Of a stretch of 52,591 nucleotides of DNA, positions 38,276 to 47,447 are shown one piece after another. How positions within the stretch are numbered: position 1 is the first letter of the stretch; each line of letters starts with the position of its first letter. The stretch comes from Clostridia bacterium. Lineage in GTDB: Bacteria > Bacillota > Clostridia > Oscillospirales > CAG-272. The DNA is taken from positions 1-52,591 of the forward strand of contig JAQXHN010000031.1 in assembly GCA_029007295.1 (NCBI GenBank), in the 5' to 3' direction. The notes under the pieces were generated by a model. It made no database searches and had not been told where the DNA came from. It saw only the letters and a program-made list of their open reading frames with translations. A program made the position numbers and the translations under genes.

Positions 38276-38686
38276 TTATGAGAAAAACAATATTATTGTT
38301 GTTCTTGACATATACGCCAAAACAAATAAAATTACGAAAAAAATAAAAAGTAAAAAAAACTTAATATTAAAACGATGACCTCTCATCGCCCGCCAAATCA
38401 TATCTGTTACGGAAATAATTATTGTAACCAATCCAAAAATTATATCAAATACCGGAACAAGAGTCATTAGATAATATATTATGCAAACCGATGCAACAAA
38501 GGATTTCAGAAACGAGGTTGAAACAACATATTCCCCGCCGGCGGATCCCGGCAAAAAATAATCAATTACAGTAAATATAGCCGGAAAAATGTTGATAATA
38601 ATCGACGCAATAACCAAAAAATATGCCGATTTATGCAGGTAGCTCTTTATCAAAGACAATTTCTTTGAATTTTTTCTTTCAGACAT
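38276..38686 (-). CDS. Small membrane protein of unknown function
   Basis: I do not recognise this 136-residue protein. It has a basic N-terminus (MSERKNSKKLSLIKSYLHKS), and three or four hydrophobic helices at about residues 21-40, 63-80, 82-98 and 112-130, with a short loop between them containing PGSAGGEY. ATG at 38686 has GGAGTCC upstream, and a consensus promoter lies just before it, so the gene has its own transcription even though it directly follows the HAD gene of the ABC operon. A terminator follows. A role with the neighbouring transporter is only suggested by position. Confidence 0.65.
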   Translation of the reverse strand: MSERKNSKKLSLIKSYLHKSAYFLVIASIIINIFPAIFTVIDYFLPGSAGGEYVVSTSFLKSFVASVCIIYYLMTLVPVFDIIFGLVTIIISVTDMIWRAMRGHRFNIKFFLLFIFFVILFVLAYMSRTTIILFFS

Positions 38687-38715
38687 TTTGGACTCCAAAA
38701 AAATAATTGCAATCA

Positions 38716-38744
38716 ATTATATCACGATTTTAACAGTATGTCAA
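38716..38744 (-). promoter_or_regulatory. Sigma-A promoter of the small membrane protein gene
   Basis: TTGACA (38744-38739), 17-base spacer, TATAAT (38721-38716): perfect consensus. It begins within 10 bases of the HAD gene stop. Confidence 0.8.
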
Positions 38745-38751
38745 TCAAGAA

Positions 38752-39396
38752 TTAATAATTCACAACATAATCAATTATATTTTTGTAATCCGAAAAAACA
38801 TTTTTGCACTTTGATTTCAGTGTTTCTTCAGATTGATGTCCTCCGCTGATTAATACGCAGTCGCAAGAAAGAGAATTCGCAACCTCCAAATCATGCAGGG
38901 TGTCACCTATAAACAGGGCTTTTTTTGGTTTTTCGCAGGCAAACCAGTTTTTGCTCAGTTCAATTTTACTTTTTGCATGAATATTATCGAGTCCGATAAA
39001 ATCGTCAAATAAGTTAACGATTTTCAAATCGGTTAACTGTTTTTTCAGCATACAGTACTCGGTTGCGGAAATAACTACCTGTTTTAAACCGTATTTCGAA
39101 AAAAAATTAATTGCCTCTAAGGCTCCTTCTCTTATTTTGGCATCCTTAACCTTTTTAAGGTATAAATCAACCCATTCGGGAGCCAAAACATCGTCAAACG
39201 GCTCTTTATTAAAATCAAATCCGACGCTTTTATAATAGTCTATAATTGGGAATTTAAAATGTCTGTAATAATCTTCATACCCCAAAAGAACGGGAATATT
39301 CCGTTTTAACAGCATTTCGTTTATACATTCAATACATGTTTTTACGTCGTCAAGTATAGTACCGTTAAAGTCCCATATAATATGTGAAAAATTCAT
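38752..39396 (-). CDS. HAD-superfamily phosphatase
   Basis: Probable phosphomonoesterase of the phosphoglycolate phosphatase-like HAD group. The 214-residue protein has motif I IIWDFNGTILDD (nucleophile Asp 9), motif II VVISATE (about residue 109), the lysine region AKSKIE, and motif III FIGDTLHDLEVA. The second Asp of motif I (usually DxD) is Asn here (DFN), a variant seen in some clostridial HAD proteins. Its ATG overlaps the stop of the PpiC gene (ATGA), so it is the last cistron of the ABC transporter operon. The substrate is unknown. Confidence 0.85.
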   Translation of the reverse strand: MNFSHIIWDFNGTILDDVKTCIECINEMLLKRNIPVLLGYEDYYRHFKFPIIDYYKSVGFDFNKEPFDDVLAPEWVDLYLKKVKDAKIREGALEAINFFSKYGLKQVVISATEYCMLKKQLTDLKIVNLFDDFIGLDNIHAKSKIELSKNWFACEKPKKALFIGDTLHDLEVANSLSCDCVLISGGHQSEETLKSKCKNVFSDYKNIIDYVVNY

Positions 39397-40319
39397 TTAA
39401 GTGTAAGATCATTATATGAAGATAAATATTTTATTTCCATATTTTCCGCTGTTGTTTCCCTCTTTTCGTTAAAAATGCGGCATTGATAATAATATCTTAG
39501 CGTTTCAAAATTTTTATCCCTATATTCTTTTGTAATTTCAAGCCTTTTAATAATATGGTAGCCGCCCTCGCTCTCAAAAACAGGAGAAATTTCGCCGATA
39601 TCAAGCCGTAAAGTATTATCCTCAATTTCCTTTAGCATTTGACCGTATGTGAAGCAGTATCCTTCCTGTGGCTGTGCCTCATCCTCATTGTATTTAGCAG
39701 ATAATTCTTCAAAAGAAGCTCCGTCTGATAACTGCTTAAAAACCGACTGTGAAAGTTCTTTATTTTCTTCGATGCTTTCGCCCTCGTCATTTGCGATATA
39801 AATCTGTATAATACGGTAGAAATTTTTTGAAATATCTTCCTCCACTGTTTTATCATCGGATTTTATTATAGCGGATTTTTCATCCATCATATAATTTCGA
39901 AGTGATATCTCAAGAGTTTGTCTCTTCATTTCTTCGGTAAAAACGGATTCAGTCATATTCGCTTTCGACAATGCCTCGTTAAATGCTTCTTCACCGCCGT
40001 ACATATCAAGAGCCTGCGACAGATATTCATCCACTTTTTTATTATCGTCGTCGGAAAACTTGTAACCATTGTCATTTGCAAGCTTCCATAAAGAGTACGC
40101 TTCCTTTAATGAGCTTTCACAAAGCTTTTTTATTACCTCACTATCGGCGTCAGGGTGAGCTTTTCTGTGATTATTCCAAAAATACAAATATTCGTCTTTT
40201 GAAATATTAAAGTCTGCCACCATCATAACGCTGTTAGAGCTGTCATCACACGATGAAAGGCAGCAAATCAACAATAAAACGGCAATAATCAACGCCGTAA
40301 GATGTTTAACCCTTATCAT
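39393..40319 (-). CDS. PpiC-type peptidyl-prolyl isomerase lipoprotein (PrsA/SurA-like)
   Basis: Likely surface-anchored foldase or chaperone. The 308-residue protein starts with a lipoprotein signal (LTALIIAVLLLICC then LSSC, lipidated Cys at about 24), an N-terminal helical domain like SurA/PrsA (residues 30-150), and a parvulin domain with FKQLSDGASFEELSAKYNED, GYCFTYGQM, IGEISPVFESEGGYHIIKRLE (about 195-280). It overlaps the DUF4340 gene upstream by 14 bases and the HAD gene downstream by 4. This tight coupling suggests it serves the proteins of this operon. Substrates are unknown. Confidence 0.85.
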   Translation of the reverse strand: MIRVKHLTALIIAVLLLICCLSSCDDSSNSVMMVADFNISKDEYLYFWNNHRKAHPDADSEVIKKLCESSLKEAYSLWKLANDNGYKFSDDDNKKVDEYLSQALDMYGGEEAFNEALSKANMTESVFTEEMKRQTLEISLRNYMMDEKSAIIKSDDKTVEEDISKNFYRIIQIYIANDEGESIEENKELSQSVFKQLSDGASFEELSAKYNEDEAQPQEGYCFTYGQMLKEIEDNTLRLDIGEISPVFESEGGYHIIKRLEITKEYRDKNFETLRYYYQCRIFNEKRETTAENMEIKYLSSYNDLTLK

Positions 40320-41811
40320 TATGGTCTATTTCTTCTCCGTTAATTACCCTTTGAGTGTCAGCTAAAATCATTTCAACCTGGTCGCGAAGGACATAAAATT
40401 CTCCCACTCCGTTGATTGTAAAGTAGCATCTTCTGCTTGAATAGTTGTAAAATTCATACTTATATTCATTGCCGACTCTTGTTTTCACCGTCAAAGTCAT
40501 AGCGTGATCATCGGTTGAAGTACTCTGTGCGTAACCTTCGATATTTAATCCCTGCATTTTGTAATATAAATTACGGAAATTTTCTATACCGGCTTCATCG
40601 AGCATTTTACCGGAATGATTAATAAGGGAAACAGCCAGCGATTTATTCTCACCCGTTAACTTAAACGTTTCGTCTATTCCGTCGCCTTCGACTCTTATTG
40701 TATCAATTTGATTTATTATTCTTTGGAATATACGGCTGTTTACAAACTCCATAAAATCCCATTCAAGAAAATCAAGAGCAGCTCCGTCAACAAGACAAAC
40801 CATGTTAAAAAGCTCGGAATAAGCATAATACGTACCGTCGTCGTTTTTTTCGCTTATTCTGATAAAGCTGTTGTAATTATTATAATTGTAATACAGATAG
40901 TATTTCGGTTTAACAAGATTATATTTTGAAAGAATTTCATCGGCAATCGTATCGCCGTTAACCGGCGAAATTTCAAGAACCTCGGTTCCCTCAAAATCGC
41001 AAAACAGCTGAAGGACCTTTGATACGTTGTCCGTGCTCGGCACATAGTTCTCAGGTACCAGCATTTTGTATACGTCGACGCTGGCTTCCGCCGTTCTTTC
41101 TTCGTCGGTTAAATACCTAAGTGAGAAGAAAATGTCACCGTCTTTTTGAAATGTAAAATTATTTATATAATAATATTTTCCTTCGTCAATAGGATATGAA
41201 AGCAAAGGAGTTACAAAATCCAAGATTTTCAGGTTAAAAATACCCATATTTGTAGTATTGCTGTCAAAAATGTATACTGCATCTCTTCCTTCATAACGGC
41301 AATAATATCCGTTGCCCGTTTGTATCATATCTCCGACGTATACTTTATGCGTATCGCCCTTTTTTGACTTAATTTCAAACCAGGTAGGCTCCTGCTCGTC
41401 TGCTAAGCCGTAGCTGGAATAATTATCAGCCGAATCAGATATTCTCCTGTTTATCAAAGGATAACGGGCGGCATTTTCAAGACTGATAAATTTTGTCTGA
41501 TCATAGGGCGTTCCCTTGTATCCGCGAATAAAGAACGCATCGTTTTCCGCGTCGTAGTCAAAAGCAAATTCACCGTTCTTGTTATGAACGAAAATCGATT
41601 TAATATCCTCCTGATCAATGGGTGAAAACATAAAAATTCTGTTTTGACTTTCTAAAAGAACCTCTCCGTCAAGAAGCTCGGGCGCTTCGGATTTTTCCGA
41701 ATTATCCTTATTCAGAATACCGTATGCAACAAACCCGATTATTATTAATAAAAGTGAAACGGAAATTATTATTATTTGCTTTTTCAGAAGATTTTTTTTA
41801 TTTGTTTTCAT
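40306..41811 (-). CDS. DUF4340-domain membrane-anchored protein
   Basis: The 501-residue protein has one N-terminal transmembrane helix (about residues 10-31) and a long extracytoplasmic region with DUF4340-type repeats, for example the QNRIFMFSPIDQEDIKSIFVHN and WFEIKSKKGDTHKVYVGD blocks. DUF4340 proteins regularly follow GldG-like genes, and their biochemical role is not known. The ATG overlaps the GldG-like stop (TAATG), with AGGAG upstream, so the shorter start at 41811 is preferred over 41895. The partner PpiC lipoprotein follows with overlap. Confidence 0.8.
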   Translation of the reverse strand: MKTNKKNLLKKQIIIISVSLLLIIIGFVAYGILNKDNSEKSEAPELLDGEVLLESQNRIFMFSPIDQEDIKSIFVHNKNGEFAFDYDAENDAFFIRGYKGTPYDQTKFISLENAARYPLINRRISDSADNYSSYGLADEQEPTWFEIKSKKGDTHKVYVGDMIQTGNGYYCRYEGRDAVYIFDSNTTNMGIFNLKILDFVTPLLSYPIDEGKYYYINNFTFQKDGDIFFSLRYLTDEERTAEASVDVYKMLVPENYVPSTDNVSKVLQLFCDFEGTEVLEISPVNGDTIADEILSKYNLVKPKYYLYYNYNNYNSFIRISEKNDDGTYYAYSELFNMVCLVDGAALDFLEWDFMEFVNSRIFQRIINQIDTIRVEGDGIDETFKLTGENKSLAVSLINHSGKMLDEAGIENFRNLYYKMQGLNIEGYAQSTSTDDHAMTLTVKTRVGNEYKYEFYNYSSRRCYFTINGVGEFYVLRDQVEMILADTQRVINGEEIDHNDKG

Positions 41812-43283
41812 TATCTGTGCTTTCTCCTGATATATACTGTCACGCAAATTACCGCAGCAGCCGAGGGTAAAAACGTTACGAGAATCAATGTCCATACTCT
41901 TGCCTGCTCAACGGTAACGTCAAGCGTGTTTTCATCAAGCCATCTCAGATCCAAATCAACGGGCACGACTTCATTGCCGAACTGTCTTATACATTCATAA
42001 AAAATATCTCTGTTACCGTATCTTTGTCCGCCTATATAGGTATCGTCGGTAAATCGGTTGCTTCCGACAGCAATGACATAATTATAATACGTTTCGTTAT
42101 TTTCTGCCGAAATTGTCTGTTTTACGGATACCGTCATTAAGCTCATTGCTCCGCTGTCAACCAAAGAGCCGTCCTTTGTGGAAAATGCTTTAGCCGTATC
42201 CTTTGAATAAAGAACGGTTCCCGTTGTTATCATATTTCTCGAATCAAAAAGCAACTTGATCGGCATAGCGTTTGATACAACGGTATTGGGACTCTTTCCG
42301 TCGTTTAATATTTTCGAACAGAAAGCAGCTCCGGGCTTTGATTTATCGGTGGCGTATTCGGAAATAAGCGAATATCCGTCGGCAGAAATTGAATTATTAT
42401 CGTCTCTTATTTTTGCATTCGAAACAAATTCTATTCCCCATTCGGACAGTAATTCGGATAGATTATTTAAATTTGACGCCGTTTCCGGGGACTCAAATAT
42501 CATCACATTTCCCTGCTTATCAAGGTAGCGGTCAAGCTTGGATAGCTCGTTGGATTCGCTTTCTATGCCCTTAAAATCGTAAATAGGGTCGTTTATAATT
42601 AAAAGCCTTGTGGTTTCAGGAATGTCTTCCTTTGATAAATCGATTTCACGGCAGGTAAATCCGGCGTCCTCAAGCAAAGAATATGCCTCGGTTCCCTGAG
42701 TTTTTTCCCCGTGACCGGTTGTGAACAAAACTGTTCTCTCATCGTAGGATAATTGCATTATTGAAGAGGCAATACGGTATTCGGCATAAAAGCCCACCAT
42801 TTCATTTGAATCCTTATCAAAATTAAAGAACCATTCAATGGCGCATTTTCTGTATGCGGCTCCATTTGATATTACAACGTCATCAAGGTCGATATCGGGA
42901 ACCGTAGTAGACTGATATTGCTTAACCTCTTCCGGATGAGCGAGAGAATCAATATATTTCAACGATATATAATCATATTTTTTTTCAAGAGAAAGACAGT
43001 ATTCATAAACCATATTTTGCTGGCGATTGTTCTTCATTTCATCAAAAGGAGTAAAAAATATGATTTCAATATCTCTTGACCCGAGCTTTGAAAAAATTTC
43101 GTCGGCTTCATCGCTTACGGTATATACCTTTTCCTCGGTCATATCAATACGCCATCCTAATTTATATAAAAGCCCGTTACCTACAACGACAAGAGCTATG
43201 ACAACAACGGTAAGTATTAAAGAGGTAATACCGTAAACTCTTTTCTTGTTTTTTCCCGAAAAGGTTTTGTTTTTTCTGTTCAT
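41811..43283 (-). CDS. GldG-like ABC transporter auxiliary protein
   Basis: The 490-residue protein has an N-terminal helix (about residues 17-40), a large extracytoplasmic region starting with RIDMTEEKVYTVSDEADEIFSKL, a ThuA/GATase-like segment (LLIINDPIYDF, LDRYLDKQGNVMIFESPE) and a C-terminal helix (about 463-483). This is the architecture of GldG and related ABC auxiliary proteins, first known from Bacteroidetes gliding genes and present in many non-gliding Firmicutes. GGGAGG precedes the ATG. It follows the permease gene by 12 bases. Confidence 0.82.
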   Translation of the reverse strand: MNRKNKTFSGKNKKRVYGITSLILTVVVIALVVVGNGLLYKLGWRIDMTEEKVYTVSDEADEIFSKLGSRDIEIIFFTPFDEMKNNRQQNMVYEYCLSLEKKYDYISLKYIDSLAHPEEVKQYQSTTVPDIDLDDVVISNGAAYRKCAIEWFFNFDKDSNEMVGFYAEYRIASSIMQLSYDERTVLFTTGHGEKTQGTEAYSLLEDAGFTCREIDLSKEDIPETTRLLIINDPIYDFKGIESESNELSKLDRYLDKQGNVMIFESPETASNLNNLSELLSEWGIEFVSNAKIRDDNNSISADGYSLISEYATDKSKPGAAFCSKILNDGKSPNTVVSNAMPIKLLFDSRNMITTGTVLYSKDTAKAFSTKDGSLVDSGAMSLMTVSVKQTISAENNETYYNYVIAVGSNRFTDDTYIGGQRYGNRDIFYECIRQFGNEVVPVDLDLRWLDENTLDVTVEQARVWTLILVTFLPSAAAVICVTVYIRRKHR

Positions 43284-43295
43284 CTTTATACCTCC

Positions 43296-44042
43296 CTATG
43301 CATAGCGTCTTCTCTGATATACTCTTACGGTTAAAAATAAGAATATAAAAGAAAGGCTGACATAATAAATTAATGCAGTAATATCGAGCTGACCGTATTC
43401 AAAATAGCCTATACGGGTAAGAACGGATAGCCATGACAGAAAGGAGCATATCGCCTTACCTATAATACCGCCGGCAAATTCGGTATTGGTTTTTATAACC
43501 GACGAAATATTATCCGAAAGAAGCAACAGCATTATTATTCCTATTGTACCTGCTGCGGCAACAACCTGATTTTCCGTTAAGCCGGAAATAAAAACTCCTA
43601 TTGCGATAAACGCTGCCCCCATAAGGAAAACTCCTATTATCCCCCCGAAAAGCATAGAGTAATTTGCCGTACCGTAAAGCACGGGAATAATGTAGTAGGA
43701 AGCAGTAAGCAATTCGGTACCGGCAAAAATAACAAGACATGCAAAATATTTTGCCAAAACTATTTGCCAAAGCGAAACCGAAGACGTCAATAAGACCTGT
43801 TCGGTGCGAAGTCTTTTTTCCTCGGAAAATATTCTCATTGTAAGAACCGGAAGCAAAATGGCGCATGCGATAATGCAAATTAAAAAATACTGATAATAAT
43901 TTGCACTCGAGCCCGACACTGCGCTTTGAACCGTGTAAATAGAAAAAGCCGCGCCTGTTATTGCAAGATAAACGATAATAAAAACATATCCTACTGGCGT
44001 TGTTAAAAATGAGCGCAGCTCTTTTTTAAATATTGCATTCAT
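43296..44042 (-). CDS. ABC-2 type permease (GldF-like)
   Basis: The 248-residue protein has the ABC-2 membrane pattern of six helices and starts MNAIFKKELRSFLTTPVGYVFIIVYL, typical of GldF/NosY-like permeases, with RIFSEEKRLRTEQVLLTSSVSLWQIV after the second helix. It would form the export pore with the ATPase gene directly upstream. GAGGAAATG of its ribosome site lies in the last ATPase codons. The cargo is not evident. Confidence 0.88.
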   Translation of the reverse strand: MNAIFKKELRSFLTTPVGYVFIIVYLAITGAAFSIYTVQSAVSGSSANYYQYFLICIIACAILLPVLTMRIFSEEKRLRTEQVLLTSSVSLWQIVLAKYFACLVIFAGTELLTASYYIIPVLYGTANYSMLFGGIIGVFLMGAAFIAIGVFISGLTENQVVAAAGTIGIIMLLLLSDNISSVIKTNTEFAGGIIGKAICSFLSWLSVLTRIGYFEYGQLDITALIYYVSLSFIFLFLTVRVYQRRRYA

Positions 44043-44043
44043 T

Positions 44044-45003
44044 TCACATTTCCTCCCGCACTGTTTTTTTCTTCTTTCTGTCAGTTAAAGCAAGAAAAAC
44101 ATCCTCAAGCTTCATACCGAGATTTTCAAGACCTAATAAGACCCATCGGTTGTTGCATACGGTATCAAAAATATTTCTTCTTGCGTCAACCCCTTTGTCG
44201 CACTCTACAATATAATCATTGCACTGTGCGTCCTTAGAGGCAAGGCGAGTTACTTTCACTACGCCCTCTATCAAAAGAAACGCTTTTTCAACGCTTTCGG
44301 CGTCGCCCATTACCGTAGCCTTTAATCTTCTCGCTCCGCCTACAAGATTTGAAATATCGTCGGTAGGCTCGTTTGCGACGATTTTTCCGTTTTTGATTAT
44401 TATCGTTCTGTCGCAAACAGCTTGAACTTCACTTAAAATATGCGTTGACAGGATAACCGCATGGTCATGTCCTAAAATTCTAATTAGATTTCTTATTTCC
44501 ACAATCTGCTTAGGATCGAGTCCGACCGTAGGCTCGTCGAGAATAATAAGCTTAGGATCGCCGATTAAAGCCTGCGCTATTCCGACCCTTTGTTTGTAGC
44601 CCTTAGAAATGTTTTTTATCAGCCTTGACCTGACATCGGTTATTTTAACCGCATTGCATATCTCATTCAGATGCTCCTTCTTATTAAAAGCGCATTTTTT
44701 TAAGTCAAAAATAAAGCTTAAATATTCATCAACGGTCATATCCGGGTACAAAGGAACTGCCTCAGGTAAATATCCGAGATTTTTCTTTGCGTTTTCTGCG
44801 TCGGATAAAATGTCATGACCGTCAATGGACACACTCCCGCCGTTTGAAGACAAATAACCCGCAATAATATTCATTGCAGTGCTTTTGCCCGCTCCGTTAG
44901 GGCCCAAAAAGCCGACAATCTCGCCGACATTAACATTAAAGCTGATTCCCTTTAATGCCTCTTTTTTGCCGTAGCTCTTTCTTAAATCCTTTACTTCAAT
45001 CAT
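44044..45003 (-). CDS. ABC transporter ATP-binding protein (GldA-like)
   Basis: The 319-residue ATPase has Walker A GPNGAGKS (about residue 35), signature ISKGYKQRVGIAQAL, Walker B LIILDEPTVGLDP and the switch His in VILSTHIL. The C-terminal 90 residues form an extra domain seen in GldA-type and other ABC-2 exporter ATPases. First gene of a six-gene unit: ATPase, permease, GldG-like, DUF4340, PpiC lipoprotein, HAD phosphatase. GAAAGG lies upstream, though spaced widely. Confidence 0.9.
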   Translation of the reverse strand: MIEVKDLRKSYGKKEALKGISFNVNVGEIVGFLGPNGAGKSTAMNIIAGYLSSNGGSVSIDGHDILSDAENAKKNLGYLPEAVPLYPDMTVDEYLSFIFDLKKCAFNKKEHLNEICNAVKITDVRSRLIKNISKGYKQRVGIAQALIGDPKLIILDEPTVGLDPKQIVEIRNLIRILGHDHAVILSTHILSEVQAVCDRTIIIKNGKIVANEPTDDISNLVGGARRLKATVMGDAESVEKAFLLIEGVVKVTRLASKDAQCNDYIVECDKGVDARRNIFDTVCNNRWVLLGLENLGMKLEDVFLALTDRKKKKTVREEM

Positions 45004-45085
45004 ACTGCATTTTTTACCTTTCGGTCAATTTACATATTAATTAATTATAATTTACTTTTATGTATAAATTTTGAATTTGATGTAA

Positions 45086-45871
45086 TTATTTAAGAGCTAT
45101 AAACGCTCCCATAACGCCCCGTTTTCCCTTTTGGGCTCTGTGAGAAAAAAATAAATCATTTTCACACGAGGTACACCTGTCAAGTATAAAAATATTATTT
45201 GGATTAATTCCGATATCACATAATAATTCCCTGTTCATTCCGACAAGGTCGGCCTTAAGCTCATTTCCCTGCTCAATAATATGCTTTCGGGTAAAATCCT
45301 CACCGAGAGCTTCTTTTACCGAATTTTTAAAATCTAAACCGACAGTATAGCAGCATTTATGAATACAAGCGCCGACAGCAACCTTTATGCTGTTTAAATT
45401 TGCACCGAGTTTTATCATTTCCGAAACCGTATTTTGCTGAATTTTTAAAACAGTTCCTCTCCAGCCTGCATGACATGCGCCGACGCAGATACCTTCGCAG
45501 GAAAACAAAACAGGAACACAGTCGGCGGTTCGAACGCAAAGAGACACGTCTTTTTCTCCGGTTACAAATCCGTCACAGTCATAAGCTTTTCCTATGTCGT
45601 TTTTTCCGACCTTAAGAACGGTATTGGAGTGAATTTGATTTGTATAAACCAAGCTGTCGGGCACAAGCCCTATGGAATCAAGAATAATTCTGTAATTTTC
45701 ACGAACGTTCTCTATTTCGTCTCCGAGCTTTGCCCCGAGATTCATACTCGATAAGTGCGCTATTTTACTTACTCCCCCGAGTCTTGTTGAAAAGCCGTGT
45801 GGCGCAGTTATTTCAGAAGCTCTGAAAAATACTGCGCCGTTATTATTAATCATTTGAAAATTATCCGTCAT
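45086..45871 (-). CDS. pgeF: YlmD/PgeF laccase-domain protein
   Basis: The 261-residue protein belongs to the YfiH/PgeF (Cu-oxidase_4) family, which includes purine nucleoside phosphorylase/adenosine deaminase enzymes and the cell-wall editing oxidoreductase PgeF. Metal ligands are visible in NQIHSNTVLKV (His) and DCVPVLFSCEG...GACHAGWRGT (Cys and His). It starts 4 bases after the histidine kinase stop, which places it in the two-component operon. Function inside the family is not settled, so the symbol is by homology only. Confidence 0.85.
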   Translation of the reverse strand: MTDNFQMINNNGAVFFRASEITAPHGFSTRLGGVSKIAHLSSMNLGAKLGDEIENVRENYRIILDSIGLVPDSLVYTNQIHSNTVLKVGKNDIGKAYDCDGFVTGEKDVSLCVRTADCVPVLFSCEGICVGACHAGWRGTVLKIQQNTVSEMIKLGANLNSIKVAVGACIHKCCYTVGLDFKNSVKEALGEDFTRKHIIEQGNELKADLVGMNRELLCDIGINPNNIFILDRCTSCENDLFFSHRAQKGKRGVMGAFIALK

Positions 45872-45875
45872 TAAT

Positions 45876-47447
45876 TTACTCCGTTTGTTTAGAGAATATC
45901 GGAAGCTCGATATAAAACGTACTGCCTTTGCCGAGTTCGCTGGTTACCCCGTATATACCGCCGGATATATTCATAATATTCTTCACTATGGAAAGTCCGA
46001 GTCCCGTGCCGATTATAGACCTCTTATGAACCTTATCTACTTTATAGTATCTGTCCCAAATATACGGCAGCTGATCTTTTTCAATACCCTCGCCCGTATC
46101 CGTAACCGATATCCTAACCTTACCGTCAAGGCATTGCTGAGTAACAGTAACCGATTTATCGGCTCCAGTATGATTTATTGCATTACCTATAAGGTTATAA
46201 AGAGCCTGCATAATTCGCTTTTCGTCGGCATATACCCATACGTCGCCGTCGCAAATAAAGTTTATTACGTATTTGTCCTTTTCGCATAACTTTTTAAATC
46301 TTGAAAGAACGTTCTTCAGTGCATTTGTCAGCAAAAACTCATTCTTTTCGATTTTTCCAACTCCAGATTCAATTTGAGAAATGTCAAGAACATCGTTTAC
46401 AAGATCGGTAAGTCTTTTTGTCTCATCTATAATTACCTGGACGTTTTCAGGCGTGTTTTCACCCGGTATATCTCTCATAACCTCGCTGTAACCGCTGATC
46501 ATTGTAAGCGGAGTTCTTAAATCGTGAGATATATTTGCAATTAACTCTCTGCGAAGAGAATCCACCTTAGAAAGCTCTGTTTGCGCATAATTTAAAGCGT
46601 CGGACAATTGCTTTACTTCTTTATATCCGGTTCCCGAAAATTCTGTTGTATAGTCTCCGCCGGCAAGTCGGTTTGCGGATGTCGTCAATTTTCTTAACGG
46701 CTTTGACACACGCCATGAAATAACGGTAGCAAGAAGCATTGCAAATGCAATTAAAATTGCGGTGATTACAATCAGCATACGGTTGAGAGTCCGGATTGTC
46801 GAACCCATGGGAGAAATTGTTGCGTTTAGCAATATCATTATTGTATTTCCCGAAATATTTTCCGTGACTCTTGTATATATAATACTTTCGGGAAGATTTT
46901 CGGTATCAACCTTTGTACTGTTATTTTCCGAATAATCCCGATCGAAGAAGTTGCCTTCTATACCGAAATATTGGCGCCTTTTTTCATTTACTTTAAATCT
47001 TTGAAGCTGTGATCCGCCGTTATTTATTGCGCCGGAATACAGCTCGGTATAGCTTACCTTGTCAATAGAATGAATAACACAGTAATTTTCGGTATGGTAG
47101 GAATATACGGTATTTAATGTGTATCTGTTTGTGCTTTTCCCGTTAAAATCAATATTTGAATCAACTTCGTTATTAAAAATCTCAAGAACGACGACGCATA
47201 TATCGGTATCGTTTGCCGCATCGTCAACAGCGCTTGCTTCATCATTTTCACCGATTGCACGCTCTATTTTATCGGCGCAATCTTTTATTTCGGTAATTCT
47301 GATATTTTTATATATATCGTCAAAAAATACTACCTGTGAAAGCCAAAGCAGGATTACAATAATTCCGGTAAAAATAATAAGGTAAAAGAAAGTTCTCCAC
47401 TTTATTCCGAGGCTGTTTAATTTATCAGCAAAAATATTACGCTTCAA
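45876..47447 (-). CDS. Sensor histidine kinase
   Basis: Membrane sensor paired with the response regulator upstream. The protein (about 523 residues) has a first helix (about 17-37), an extracytoplasmic sensor region of roughly 170 residues, a second helix (about 216-240), HAMP, HisKA with phospho-accepting His in LIANISHDLRTPL, and HATPase boxes NAINHTG, DTGEGIEKDQLPYIWDRYYK and GTGLGLSIVKNIM. No ATG fits; TTG at 47447 lies 10 bases after AGGAG inside the end of the regulator gene, while TTG 47459 abuts that site. Translation is therefore coupled to the regulator. The signal is unknown. Confidence 0.92.
   Translation of the reverse strand: MKRNIFADKLNSLGIKWRTFFYLIIFTGIIVILLWLSQVVFFDDIYKNIRITEIKDCADKIERAIGENDEASAVDDAANDTDICVVVLEIFNNEVDSNIDFNGKSTNRYTLNTVYSYHTENYCVIHSIDKVSYTELYSGAINNGGSQLQRFKVNEKRRQYFGIEGNFFDRDYSENNSTKVDTENLPESIIYTRVTENISGNTIMILLNATISPMGSTIRTLNRMLIVITAILIAFAMLLATVISWRVSKPLRKLTTSANRLAGGDYTTEFSGTGYKEVKQLSDALNYAQTELSKVDSLRRELIANISHDLRTPLTMISGYSEVMRDIPGENTPENVQVIIDETKRLTDLVNDVLDISQIESGVGKIEKNEFLLTNALKNVLSRFKKLCEKDKYVINFICDGDVWVYADEKRIMQALYNLIGNAINHTGADKSVTVTQQCLDGKVRISVTDTGEGIEKDQLPYIWDRYYKVDKVHKRSIIGTGLGLSIVKNIMNISGGIYGVTSELGKGSTFYIELPIFSKQTE

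Noticed and set aside
40306..45003. Gliding motility machinery
   Set aside because: Only GldA/F/G-like ABC parts are present; the other gliding genes are absent and this ABC type is common in non-gliding bacteria.
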